From JAGVPT01 sp963772165 (GTDB lineage Bacteria > Bacteroidota > Ignavibacteria > UBA10030 > UBA8401), in NCBI GenBank assembly GCA_963772165.1, contig CAVYWA010000023.1, positions 124,001 through 188,000 of the forward strand: a stretch of DNA of 64,000 bases, given 5' to 3'. The position numbers and the translations under genes are program-made. Below the pieces are notes generated by a model that was not told where the DNA came from, did no database searches, and saw only the letters and a list, made by a program, of their open reading frames with translations. How positions within the stretch are numbered: position 1 is the stretch's first letter; each line of letters opens with the position of its first letter. Positions 17,776 to 26,105 of the stretch are shown piece after piece.

Positions 17776-19812
17776 CTAGATATCCAAATTTCTGACGTAC
17801 TTTGCATTCTTTTCGATAAACTCGCGCCTCGGCTCGACTTCGTCTCCCATCAAAATAGAAAATGTCCTGTCCGCGTCGGCCGCATTTTCAATACTCACCT
17901 GCAGGATCGTGCGTGTTTCAGGGTTCATGGTCGTTGACCAGAGCTGTTCGGGGTTCATTTCTCCCAAGCCTTTGAAGCGGGAAATGACCGCGCCATTTTT
18001 CGCGATTGCACCTTCTTCAACGACTTCAATTGTTTCTTCCTCTTCTTCTTTTTTCTTGTCGCTTTTTTCGCTCTTGAGCCGTTTAAGAATTTCATCGCGT
18101 TCGTCTTCGTCGTACGCGTAAAATTCTTGCTTCCCTTTTTTGACTTTGTAAAGGGGCGGTTGTGCTATGTACACATGCCCGAGGTCGAGAAGTTGTTTCA
18201 TGTACCGGAAGAAAAGCGTCAGCAAGAGCGTGCGGATGTGCGAACCGTCGACGTCCGCGTCGCACATAAGGATGATCTTGCCGTAGCGGATTTTTGCCGG
18301 GTCAAAATCGTCGCCGACGCCGGCGCCGATTGCCGTAAAAATATTCCGGATTTCTTCGTTCTCCAAAATTTTATGGAGGCGGGCCTTTTCGACGTTCAAA
18401 ATTTTTCCCTTGAGAGGAAGGATCGCCTGAAACCGCCTATCGCGTCCCTGCTTCGCGCTGCCGCCGGCAGAGTCTCCTTCAACGAGGTAGAGTTCGCAGT
18501 GCTCGGGGTCGTTGATGGAACAATCGGCAAGTTTGCCTGGAAGGCCGCCGCCGTCGAGTGCGTTTTTCCGCCGCGTGAGGTCGCGCGCTTTTCTCGCAGC
18601 TTCACGCGCTTCGGCGGCACGGAGGCTCTTCTCGATAATTCTTTTCGCGTCCCCGGGGTTTTGATCCAGCCAGTTGGCAAGTTCCTGTCCGACGACAGAT
18701 TCGACGATGCTTTTGACTTCGCTGTTGCCGAGCTTCGTTTTCGTTTGGCCTTCAAACTGCGGTTCGGGAACCTTCACGCTGACAACGGCCGTGAGCCCTT
18801 CCCGGAAGTCGTCTCCGGTAAGAGTAATCTTGTCCTCTTTCACAAGATTGTTCTTGTATCCGTAAGTGTTGAGGGTGCGGGTGAGTGCGGTGCGGAATCC
18901 TACAAGATGCGTTCCGCCTTCGTGCGTATTGATGTTGTTGACGTACGAAAAAACATTTTCGGAATACTGGTCGTTGTACTGGAGCGACACCTCGACCTCA
19001 ACCATCCGCCCATTCTCATCTGTGCCGGACCCTTTCGCGTAGACCGGTTTCTTCATCACAGACGGACGTGTTGAGTCGATGTATTGCACGAACTCAACAA
19101 TGCCCCCTTCGAAGTGGAACCGTTCCGTTTGTTCCTGTTTCGCGCGAAGGTCGGTGATCTCCAGCGACACCTCTCTGTTGAGAAAAGCAAGTTCACGAAG
19201 GCGTTCTGCGAGGGTTTCAAATTTGAATGCCCGGTTTTTGAAAATCGTCCCGTCCGGCATGAATGTGGTTTTCGTCCCGGTTTTTCCCTTTTCTGCCTTG
19301 CCAATCACTTTCACCGGATTGACAGGATCGCCCTTTTTGTATTTCTGGTAAGAGGTTTTTCCGTCACGGTAGACTTCAACTTCCAACCATTCGCTCAGCG
19401 CGTTCACCACCGACACGCCGACACCGTGCAATCCGCCTGAAACTTTGTACGTGTTTTTGTCGAACTTGCCTCCGGCATGAAGCACCGTCATGACGACTTC
19501 GAGTGCGGAACGGTTTTCCTGTGTATGAATATCCGTCGGTATTCCACGCCCGTCGTCGATAACGGTAACGCTGCCATCCTTATTGATTTTCACTTCAATG
19601 TTTTTACAGTACCCGGCGAGGGCCTCGTCGATGGAATTGTCGACAACTTCGTACACAAGATGGTGAAGCCCGCGAGCACTGACGTCGCCGATATACATTG
19701 CGGGGCGCCGGCGAACGGCTTCCAGTCCTTTCAGGACGGTAATATCTTCGGCGGTGTACTCGCCGTTAGATTTTTTTACTTTTGATTTTGATGTTGATGT
19801 TACTTCTGCCAC
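17776..19812 (-). CDS. gyrB: DNA gyrase subunit B
   Basis: The ATPase subunit of gyrase. It shows the GHKL ATP-binding site (EVVDNSIDEALAGYC and IDDGRGIPTDIHTQE), the GGLHGVGVSVVNALS loop, the TOPRIM acidic motif EGDSAGGSAKQGRDR and DADVDGSHIRTLLLT, and a C-terminal RFKGLGEMNPEQLW tail. At 678 residues it is the short form without the large insertion of E. coli, although a highly charged stretch (SDKKKEEEEETIEVVEEG) sits before the last domain. The start is GTG at 19812. It lies 20 bases after the DciA-like gene and 220 bases before gyrA in the same direction. Confidence 0.97.
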   Translation of the reverse strand: MAEVTSTSKSKVKKSNGEYTAEDITVLKGLEAVRRRPAMYIGDVSARGLHHLVYEVVDNSIDEALAGYCKNIEVKINKDGSVTVIDDGRGIPTDIHTQENRSALEVVMTVLHAGGKFDKNTYKVSGGLHGVGVSVVNALSEWLEVEVYRDGKTSYQKYKKGDPVNPVKVIGKAEKGKTGTKTTFMPDGTIFKNRAFKFETLAERLRELAFLNREVSLEITDLRAKQEQTERFHFEGGIVEFVQYIDSTRPSVMKKPVYAKGSGTDENGRMVEVEVSLQYNDQYSENVFSYVNNINTHEGGTHLVGFRTALTRTLNTYGYKNNLVKEDKITLTGDDFREGLTAVVSVKVPEPQFEGQTKTKLGNSEVKSIVESVVGQELANWLDQNPGDAKRIIEKSLRAAEAREAARKARDLTRRKNALDGGGLPGKLADCSINDPEHCELYLVEGDSAGGSAKQGRDRRFQAILPLKGKILNVEKARLHKILENEEIRNIFTAIGAGVGDDFDPAKIRYGKIILMCDADVDGSHIRTLLLTLFFRYMKQLLDLGHVYIAQPPLYKVKKGKQEFYAYDEDERDEILKRLKSEKSDKKKEEEEETIEVVEEGAIAKNGAVISRFKGLGEMNPEQLWSTTMNPETRTILQVSIENAADADRTFSILMGDEVEPRREFIEKNAKYVRNLDI

Positions 19813-19832
19813 GTCATGTACCGTTTAGTTGT

Positions 19833-20123
19833 TTATCGAAACCGGATATCTTTGATCGAGTCTGAATTCATTGCTCCGTGTACTTTTTCCAAAATCTCTT
19901 TTTTTCGGAACGTCAATTCCGTGCGCCACGGTGCCGCTGTGACCTTAACGACGAGAACGTTTTTATCGACCTTGTCCACGCTTGTCATACTTGCGATCTG
20001 CTCACCGACAATTGAAGGCCACAAGGCGACGATATCGTACTGTTTCAGCTTTGTCTGCATCCCAAGCTGGTGCATGAGGGCGTCGATGACATTCCCGAGT
20101 GATTCGGGGGAGTTCTGTGTCAT
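19833..20123 (-). CDS. DciA-like DUF721 protein
   Basis: A 96-residue DUF721/DciA-domain protein. The family signature is visible: a helix with W, then WPSIVGEQIASMTSV, the strand VLVVKVTAAPWRTELTF and KKEILEKVHG. DciA is the ancestral loader or operator of the replicative helicase DnaB in bacteria lacking DnaC, so a role at replication start is plausible here. Its ATG overlaps the recF stop by 4 bases and gyrB follows within 20 bases, the usual recF-DUF721-gyrB arrangement. Confidence 0.8.
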   Translation of the reverse strand: MTQNSPESLGNVIDALMHQLGMQTKLKQYDIVALWPSIVGEQIASMTSVDKVDKNVLVVKVTAAPWRTELTFRKKEILEKVHGAMNSDSIKDIRFR

Positions 20124-21265
20124 GCTGCCGCCTCATGTTGCTGCTGCACCGCTGCGCCGTTGAGAATTGAAAACTTTCTTCGTGCGGCGTCCCATTGAAT
20201 CGTATTGTGAAACACCTGTTCATTGGTGGTGGTGATAAACGACTGACCGAGCGAATCGATAAGGCCGAGAAGCTTCCGCGCGCGGGTATCGTCCAATTCC
20301 GTGAACACATCGTCGAGCAGAATAACGGGCGTTTCGGCGCACCGCTCGTTGAGATAGAAAAATTCGGCTATTTTCAGCGCAATCAAAAAAGTCTTATGCT
20401 GTCCCTGCGAAGCATACGCCCGCAGCTGCAAGCCGTTCAGCGAAAACACCGCCTCGTCCCGGTGCGGACCGACAAGCGTCGAACCGATCTTCATTTCATC
20501 CCGCCGTTTTTCCTCAAGCTTTTCCCGGAAGCGGCCGTAAATTGTTTCGGGCGAATCGTGCGGCGCGGCTGCAACCTGCGGCAGATATTCGACGGAAGGT
20601 GTTTCCGTCTCCTGTGCCACCGCTCTGTACGCGCGCGTAATGAACGGCGCGAACTCTTCAAAGAAGAGGGCGCGTTTCAACAGCACTTTTGCGCCGCGGG
20701 CGCTCAGCGTTTCATCCCACGGTTCCAGTAATGCGATATTCACCGTTCCCCTGCTTGCATCCGACAAAATTTTGTTCCGCTGACGAAGCGCTCGCCGGTA
20801 CTCCAGCATGTCTTCCATGTAGACCTTGCTCGATTGCGAGATCACCAGATCCATGAACCGCCGCCTGTCCGAGGGCGTACCGAACGTGATGTTGTTATTC
20901 TCCGGCGATAGAACGACGATAGGAAACTGACCGATAACGGATGAGAACGTTTCGGGCTCGTTTCCGTCGATGAATATTTTTTTTTGATTCGTCCGGGAAT
21001 CGTAGGCAACGCGAACGTCGTGCTCAACGCCGACGTCGGACAGCAGTGTTCCCCTTACCTCGAAAAAATCTTTTCCCTGCTGCAATGCGGTAGTATCGGA
21101 GCTTGCATAAAAACTTTTTGTCAGGCAGAGGAACGACAGGGCTTCCAGCACATTGGTCTTACCGTGTCCGTTGTCCCCCAAGAATGCGTTCGTTGTCGTC
21201 CCGAAGTCAAACTCCGTGCAGTCGTGGTTTCGAAACTGTCGGAGCTGTGCGCGCACTATTTTCAT
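20120..21265 (-). CDS. recF: DNA replication and repair protein RecF
   Basis: RecF is an SMC-like ABC ATPase of the RecFOR pathway that loads RecA at gaps in replicating DNA. The 381-residue sequence has Walker A GDNGHGKTNVLEALS (about residues 30-44), the signature-like YASQGQHKTFLIALKIAEF and Walker B PVILLDDVFTELDD. Length is typical (360-380). The gene lies 18 bases after dnaN and overlaps the DUF721 gene by 4 bases, so the three are one transcription unit. Confidence 0.96.
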   Translation of the reverse strand: MKIVRAQLRQFRNHDCTEFDFGTTTNAFLGDNGHGKTNVLEALSFLCLTKSFYASSDTTALQQGKDFFEVRGTLLSDVGVEHDVRVAYDSRTNQKKIFIDGNEPETFSSVIGQFPIVVLSPENNNITFGTPSDRRRFMDLVISQSSKVYMEDMLEYRRALRQRNKILSDASRGTVNIALLEPWDETLSARGAKVLLKRALFFEEFAPFITRAYRAVAQETETPSVEYLPQVAAAPHDSPETIYGRFREKLEEKRRDEMKIGSTLVGPHRDEAVFSLNGLQLRAYASQGQHKTFLIALKIAEFFYLNERCAETPVILLDDVFTELDDTRARKLLGLIDSLGQSFITTTNEQVFHNTIQWDAARRKFSILNGAAVQQQHEAAA

Positions 21266-21283
21266 ACGGTATGTGCGGCCCTG

Positions 21284-22400
21284 TTAATTGTTCAACCTCA
21301 CCGGCATGATGAGCATCAGCACGTCTTCTTTCTCCCGCTGCGGCCGCGGGGAAACAATCCCTGCCCGCGTCGGCGTGCTGAATTTGAACACTGCCTCATC
21401 GGATTCAAGGTGAGCCAGGACGTCGACGACGTAGCCAGAGTTGAAGCCTATTTCCATTTCATCCGGATGAATACTCGCACGAAATCGTTTCCCGCGCTTC
21501 GCTTCCGAAATCGACGTCTTCGGCAGCGATCGTCAATTCATTTTTCGCGAGCGACAGGCGTATCTGGTGCGTCGTCGAACTCGAATAAAGCGACACGCGG
21601 CGCACGGACGATAACATCTGGTCCTTGCTGACAACGAGCGTCTTGTCGTTGTCGAGCGGAATCACGGTTTCGTAATTCGGATAGCTTTCTTCGATCAGGC
21701 GGGAGATAAGCGTCGTGCCGTCGAACTGGAACATGATATGGGACTCGTTCACAAGAATTTTGCTTTTCCCCTCTTCGGCAAGTTTTGCAACGAGCGCCAA
21801 AGCTTTCGACGGGATGACTATCTCTTTCTTGTATTTGGGAGATGCAAACGACCTGTTGATGGTGCGGACCAGTCTGTGTCCGTCCGTAGCAACCGCACGA
21901 ATCTCCGTCTCTTTAAGCTGGAAGAGCACGCCCATCATCGCCGGCCGCAGTTCATCGGTGCTTACGGCAAACGATGTTTTGCCGATGAGATACCGCAGCA
22001 TTTCCGCATCGACGCCAATTTCATTGTCCCCTTTAAATTGTGGTACCGTTGGAAATTCTTCGCTCGATTCGCCGGTCAATGAATACTCCCCGTTTTCCGT
22101 CGCCATTTTAATTTTATTGTTCTCGGTATCAATCGAAAATACGACCTGAACGTCCGGCAGGGCGCGGATCGTATCGACAATCCTCTTCGCAGGAATAGCA
22201 ATCACTCCGTCTTCCATGCCTTTTACGTTCACGGCAACGGTCATCGAAATTTCAAGGTCGGTAGCGGTGATTTTCAATACATTCTTGACGGTTTCAAACA
22301 GGAGATTTTCAAGAATGGGGAGGGTTGATCTGGTTGGCACGACACCGATAGTTTTCGATAACGCTTTCTGCAATTCGCTGCTGGTGACGGAAAATTTCAT
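21284..22400 (-). CDS. dnaN: DNA polymerase III beta sliding clamp (frameshifted near the 3' end)
   Basis: DnaN forms the ring clamp that tethers DNA polymerase III to DNA. From ATG 22400, preceded by AAGGAGATCT, the frame gives domains I, II and most of III (MKFSVTSSELQKALSKTIGV, TDGHRLVRT, EESYPNYETVIP) but ends early at 21459 after CEYSSG, at 313 residues. The missing end continues in the next frame: DEMEIGFNSGYVVDVLAHLE and later REKEDVLMLIMPVRLNN, stopping at 21284. The combined span of 1117 bases is 3 x 372 + 1; removing one G in ccgga near 21460 gives a normal 371-residue clamp with the C-terminal MP(V/M)R motif. Since dnaN is essential, the break is more likely a sequence error than a true truncation. 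Confidence 0.93.
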
Positions 22401-22573
22401 GGAGATCTCCTTGCTTGAAAGGCTGCTGCTGGGCTGTGAATTTCTATCTCAAAATATACCATTTCTTTGTACGAAATTCAAGGAAAGAACGTCATTGAGA
22501 GGCGTTTTTTGCTGGGAAAATTGCAAGAATTGGAATGCCCCTATCGTTTTAGATGAAGTCGGGAAAGCTTGGC

Positions 22574-22639
22574 TCACGCAAAGTCGCCAAGGCCCGAAAT
22601 ATCTCAAAAAAATTTATGCGTCTTTGCGCCTCTGTGTGA
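22574..22639. repeat. Intergenic inverted repeat (TCACGCAAAG type)
   Basis: The arm tcacgcaaagtcgccaaggc from 22574 is approximately the reverse complement of the stretch ending ctttgcgcctctgtgtga at 22639. Such CACGCAAAG/CTTTGCG words are known as scattered intergenic repeats. It lies in the 253-base gap upstream of dnaN. Confidence 0.45.
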
Positions 22640-22653
22640 TACTATTCTTCAAA

Positions 22654-23529
22654 TTACTTTTTTTTCGTCAGCCAACCGTTGTCCGCGAGCCAGTCAGCCA
22701 TACGCTGCGGCCATGTCTTAATCGAATTCAGCTGGGAGCGGTCTCCCATGTTGAACGCATGTTTTCCCTGTGCATAAAGATGCGCTTCCATCGGCACCTT
22801 CGCTGCCCTGTATTTTTGGATCAGCTTCACCACGGGTTCCGAACAGCATTCGTCGTCATTCGCTGCAAGCAAAAATGCGGGGGGAGCGTCTGGCGGAACA
22901 ACATCGGGAATTCCCAGCGGCCCAGGGTACACGAGCATCTGAAAATTCGGTTTGGCATTCAAACGGTCGATTGGGTCCGGCGCGTTTGGGTCGCCCGCAC
23001 CGTTGGCATAAGCAACCAGCGCAACGACTTCTCCTCCTGCAGAGAAGCCAAGCATGCCAATCCGGGATGTATCAATATTCCATTCCTTCGCACGGCTGCG
23101 CACCAACCGCATCGCGCGGTACGCGTCCTGCTTCACGTTGTCCATTGAGTACGGAGAATTTTCTTCACGTATCAATCTGTATTTGAGTACGATAGCCGTC
23201 ACACCAAGACCAGTCAGGAACAGTGCCGGGTCGCGCCCCTCGGGATTAATAACAAGCTGGCTGTGCCCACCGCCCGGGCAAACGACTACAGCCGCCCCGT
23301 TCGCTTTTTCCTTTTCCGGCATATAGACCATAAGGGAGGGATCGTGAATATTGCGCACCCACCAGTCTTTCGAGATCTCCGGTTCGTTGCGCCGCTCTTC
23401 AAAGCCGGGCGCCCCGTTTTGCCAGAGGGGAACGATGAAATATTTTACCTGTGTGAATGCTCCATTATGAAGCAGAAAAATAGCCGCTAGAAGCGCAAAG
23501 GGGAACCGAATAGGTTTGTTGTGTGCCAT
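22654..23529 (-). CDS. Secreted alpha/beta hydrolase (carbohydrate esterase-like)
   Basis: A 291-residue exported serine hydrolase with an N-terminal signal peptide (FALLAAIFLLHNGAFTQ). The oxyanion-hole motif is CPGGGHSQL, the nucleophile elbow GFSAGG, the acidic residue lies in LAANDDECC and the catalytic His in GKHAFNMG. This combination, with VYMPEKEKANGAAVVVCPGG, resembles BD-FAE/acetylxylan-type esterases (Axe1-like, dienelactone-hydrolase fold) that remove acyl groups from plant polysaccharides. The substrate is inferred from the family and not proved. It stands alone, upstream of dnaN in the same direction but 253 bases away. Confidence 0.85.
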   Translation of the reverse strand: MAHNKPIRFPFALLAAIFLLHNGAFTQVKYFIVPLWQNGAPGFEERRNEPEISKDWWVRNIHDPSLMVYMPEKEKANGAAVVVCPGGGHSQLVINPEGRDPALFLTGLGVTAIVLKYRLIREENSPYSMDNVKQDAYRAMRLVRSRAKEWNIDTSRIGMLGFSAGGEVVALVAYANGAGDPNAPDPIDRLNAKPNFQMLVYPGPLGIPDVVPPDAPPAFLLAANDDECCSEPVVKLIQKYRAAKVPMEAHLYAQGKHAFNMGDRSQLNSIKTWPQRMADWLADNGWLTKKK

Positions 23530-23632
23530 AGGGAAGAGTGTGGTTATGATTGGTGTGAATTATTTTTCCGAATGCAATGACGAGATGCTGTGCAAAACAA
23601 AGCATAACAGTCCACAGCTTAAACCACCCTGT

Positions 23633-24052
23633 TCACAAAATTGAATAGAGCTGCATCGTTCTCACGATGAAGAGATTTGCAATGATGAGGTTAATTCCGT
23701 GCGCTGTATAACACAGGGTACAATGCGTTTTCAACCGGTAGACCAGTGCATGGACTAAATACATTCCCAGTCCGACCGAAAAGATCGAGGCAATAAGAAA
23801 CAATATTTCAAAGCTGCCGATGGGAATAAAAAGAATTGCCCCATAATAGATCATGCCGAGAACGCTGTTGGGGACGCCGAGGATCTTCGCTTCCCGCGTG
23901 TCTAAAATTTTCATGCAAGCCTTCTTTTCCATCCTGCAAAACGCCGGAATCCACTTATTCTCCGCTTCAATGACCCGATAATACACAAGTGAAAAATATG
24001 ATGCGATTCCGAGGCCAGCAAGCGCACACGACGATAATAACAACTCAATCAT
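23633..24052 (-). CDS. VKOR-family membrane thiol oxidoreductase
   Basis: A 139-residue four-helix membrane protein of the vitamin K epoxide reductase family. In bacteria these enzymes reoxidise DsbA-like proteins using quinone and so drive disulfide formation in the envelope. The active site is CTLCYTAHG near the C-terminal side, and the conserved loop pair appears as CRMEKKACMKIL, with the conserved Ser/Thr in VPNSVLGMIYYG. The domain is free-standing, with no fused thioredoxin, and no dsbA is next to it in this window. Confidence 0.85.
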   Translation of the reverse strand: MIELLLSSCALAGLGIASYFSLVYYRVIEAENKWIPAFCRMEKKACMKILDTREAKILGVPNSVLGMIYYGAILFIPIGSFEILFLIASIFSVGLGMYLVHALVYRLKTHCTLCYTAHGINLIIANLFIVRTMQLYSIL

Positions 24053-24400
24053 GGTTGAAAGTATGAATCCTTCGTTCGAGAATCAACCTTTGCCGATTTT
24101 CGCTAGTGTTACAACGGTTTAAACGGTCATTGCGAGCGGATGCAATTTTCATTGATGGAAGAGATTGTCCCGCTGTTACACGAGGATCACCCCTTCGGGA
24201 TCTTCGGCAAAGGGGCCTCGCAATGATCCCCTACCTCTTCGAGTTATGTTCTTGGTGCATAATAAACTTTTTGTATATTGTCTCGTCTATATCTAAAGGT
24301 TGGTAAACTTTACTGCGAGATTTTGTGTTGTAAGTGTAGGTCAAAACCAACAATAATTTTACACTTCGATCAAAATAACATACGACATAAGGACGGTTAC
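24053..24400. repeat. Intergenic region with CATTGCGAG palindromic element
   Basis: A perfect 10-base terminal inverted repeat pairs tcattgcgag (24127-24136) with ctcgcaatga (24217-24226). The interior contains ccccttcggg-type short pairings. This resembles the widespread TCATTGCGAG intergenic repeat. The remainder holds the promoter and leader of the divergent S41 peptidase gene. Confidence 0.55.
24252..24280 (+). promoter_or_regulatory. Possible Bacteroidota-type promoter for ctpA
   Basis: TTG at 24252-24254 is followed after 19 bases by TATATTG at 24274-24280, close to the TTG / TAnnTTTG pattern of the Bacteroidota housekeeping sigma factor (one base short in the -7 element). It would give a leader of about 110 bases to the ATG at 24401. 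The match is suggestive only. Confidence 0.35.
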
Positions 24401-26050
24401 ATGAGAAAAAATGTTGGGCTGTGGCTTCTTGTAGGAATTATTGCAGGGCTTGGAGTTGGGTTCTTCGCCAACGATAACATCTATCTTAAAATCAACAAAA
24501 ACATGGATGTTTTCGCGCAAGTGTATAAAGAAATCACCACCAACTATGTCGATGAAGTTGACCCTGAAAAATTCATGCATGCGGGTATCGACGGCATGCT
24601 CGAAACGCTCGACCCGTACACTGTTTTCTACGGAGAAAAAGAAGGAGAAGAAATCGATCTTATCACGCATGGCGAATACGGCGGGGTCGGTGTTTCAATC
24701 GGAACCCGGGATGGATATATCATCGTCATCGCTCCGATGGACGGCTACTCAGCCCAGAAGCAGGGCATCCGCGCCGGCGATAGGATTATTGAAATCGACG
24801 GACAGAAAATTTTTAACACGAACCCGGATTCAGTCCGAAACATGGTGCGCGGCGAGCCTGGAACCGAAGTGAAAATGAAAATCGAACGCGAGGGAGAAAA
24901 GCAACCGCTCGACTTTGTGCTCGTGCGAGAGGAAATTCAGGTGAACAATGTTACGTACTCCGGGTATCTCGGCAACGGCATTGGATATATCCGTCTCGAA
25001 CGATTCTCGCGGCGTGCCGGGGATGAAGTTCGGCAGGCGCTCCGAGAGTTAAAGGCAAAAGGCGACCTTCGGGGTGTGATTCTCGACCTCCGCAACAACC
25101 CTGGCGGGTTGCTTGAAGCCGCCGTTGATATTGTCAGTAAGTTCAATCCCAAAGGAAGCACGGTAGTGACGACGCGGGGGCGAAGAAGCGAGGATGAAAA
25201 AGTGTATACCGTAACTGAAGAGCCGCTCGCAGGGGACATTCCGCTTGCCGTCCTCATCAACAAAAATAGCGCCAGCGCCAGCGAAATCGTCGCCGGCGCA
25301 ATTCAGGATTTAGACCGCGGCATTCTTGTCGGCACGCGTTCATTCGGAAAGGGATTGGTGCAAACCATCACGCAACTCGGCTACAACACATCGTTGAAGA
25401 TCACCACGGCGCGGTATTACACGCCGAGCGGGCGAAGCATTCAGGAAATTGATTACAAGCACAAAAATAGCGACGGGATTTTCCTTGTCACGCCGGACAG
25501 CCTGCGGCACGAATTCGCGACCGAGCACGGCCGAAAATTCCTGGACGCGGGAGGCATTGCCCCGGATTCCACCGTACCCGAAACCGAGCACAGCGCTCTT
25601 TCACAAGAATTGATTCAACGGGCGATGTTTTTTATGTTTGCAACCCACTATGTTTCTCAACATCCCACTGGAGACGGAGATTTTAGCGTTGACGACACTC
25701 TCTTGAAAGAATTTGAAGAGTATGTAAAAGAGAAGAACTTTGAATTCAAGGATGAGGCCGAGGAGAAGCTGTCGGAATTGAAGGATGTTTTCCAAAAGGA
25801 AAAATACGGAAGCGCGATGATCGCCTCTCTTGATAATGTCGGCGAGCAGATTGAAAAAGAAAAGGCGAATGCGTTTACCCGCCATGCAGACGAATTGCGT
25901 GAAGAACTTCGTGAGGAAATTGTCGGGCGATACGCCGGCGACAAGGGACGTATTAGGGCCTCGCTTGACAACGATGTTCAAATTCAAACAGCGGCGAAAC
26001 TTCTGGGCTCCAAGAGAGTGTACGTTGCGTTGCTGAAGCAGGGAAAGTAG
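24401..26050 (+). CDS. ctpA: Carboxyl-terminal processing protease (S41, CtpA/Prc type)
   Basis: A periplasmic serine protease that trims or degrades envelope proteins from the C-terminus. From ATG 24401 (AAGGACGG upstream) it is 549 residues. It starts with a signal or membrane anchor (VGLWLLVGIIAGLGVGFFA), followed by a PDZ domain (GVGVSIGTRDGYIIVIAPMD, GIRAGDRIIEIDGQ) and the S41 catalytic core: RLERFSRRAGDEV, LDLRNNPGGLLEAAVDI, the catalytic Ser in NKNSASASEIVAGAIQD and Lys in TRSFGKGLVQ. About 150 charged helical residues follow, as in Bacteroidota CtpA. A longer frame opens at 24278, but the PDZ and signal peptide fit the ATG at 24401. Confidence 0.93.
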   Translation: MRKNVGLWLLVGIIAGLGVGFFANDNIYLKINKNMDVFAQVYKEITTNYVDEVDPEKFMHAGIDGMLETLDPYTVFYGEKEGEEIDLITHGEYGGVGVSIGTRDGYIIVIAPMDGYSAQKQGIRAGDRIIEIDGQKIFNTNPDSVRNMVRGEPGTEVKMKIEREGEKQPLDFVLVREEIQVNNVTYSGYLGNGIGYIRLERFSRRAGDEVRQALRELKAKGDLRGVILDLRNNPGGLLEAAVDIVSKFNPKGSTVVTTRGRRSEDEKVYTVTEEPLAGDIPLAVLINKNSASASEIVAGAIQDLDRGILVGTRSFGKGLVQTITQLGYNTSLKITTARYYTPSGRSIQEIDYKHKNSDGIFLVTPDSLRHEFATEHGRKFLDAGGIAPDSTVPETEHSALSQELIQRAMFFMFATHYVSQHPTGDGDFSVDDTLLKEFEEYVKEKNFEFKDEAEEKLSELKDVFQKEKYGSAMIASLDNVGEQIEKEKANAFTRHADELREELREEIVGRYAGDKGRIRASLDNDVQIQTAAKLLGSKRVYVALLKQGK

Positions 26051-26063
26051 GTCTTATGCAGCC

Positions 26064-26090
26064 AATCGGATCGCTTGAAGCAATCCGATT
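26064..26090. terminator. Palindrome between convergent genes
   Basis: A nearly perfect 27-base palindrome, with aatcggat (26064-26071) pairing with atccgatt (26083-26090), lies between the ends of ctpA and the convergent helicase-like gene. It lacks a long T-tract but is well placed as a two-way terminator. Confidence 0.55.
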
Positions 26091-26105
26091 TGCACGATTG
26101 TTGAT

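Noticed and set aside
18127..19074. 315-codon open frame opposite gyrB
   Set aside because: Antisense shadow of the TOPRIM/ATPase coding region; composition is unlike a real protein.
21455..21470. Programmed +1 frameshift in dnaN as the favoured explanation
   Set aside because: The TGA context fits formally, but the other +1 breaks in this window have no stop codon at the shift point and beta clamp recoding is not known; error is simpler. Kept as a test in the findings.
22216..23148. 310-codon plus-strand frame across the 5' end of dnaN and the esterase
   Set aside because: Overlaps two well-supported minus-strand genes and an intergenic repeat; no homology.
24127..24226. Considered a CRISPR or tandem repeat array
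   Set aside because: There is one inverted repeat pair, no regularly spaced direct repeats anywhere in the window.
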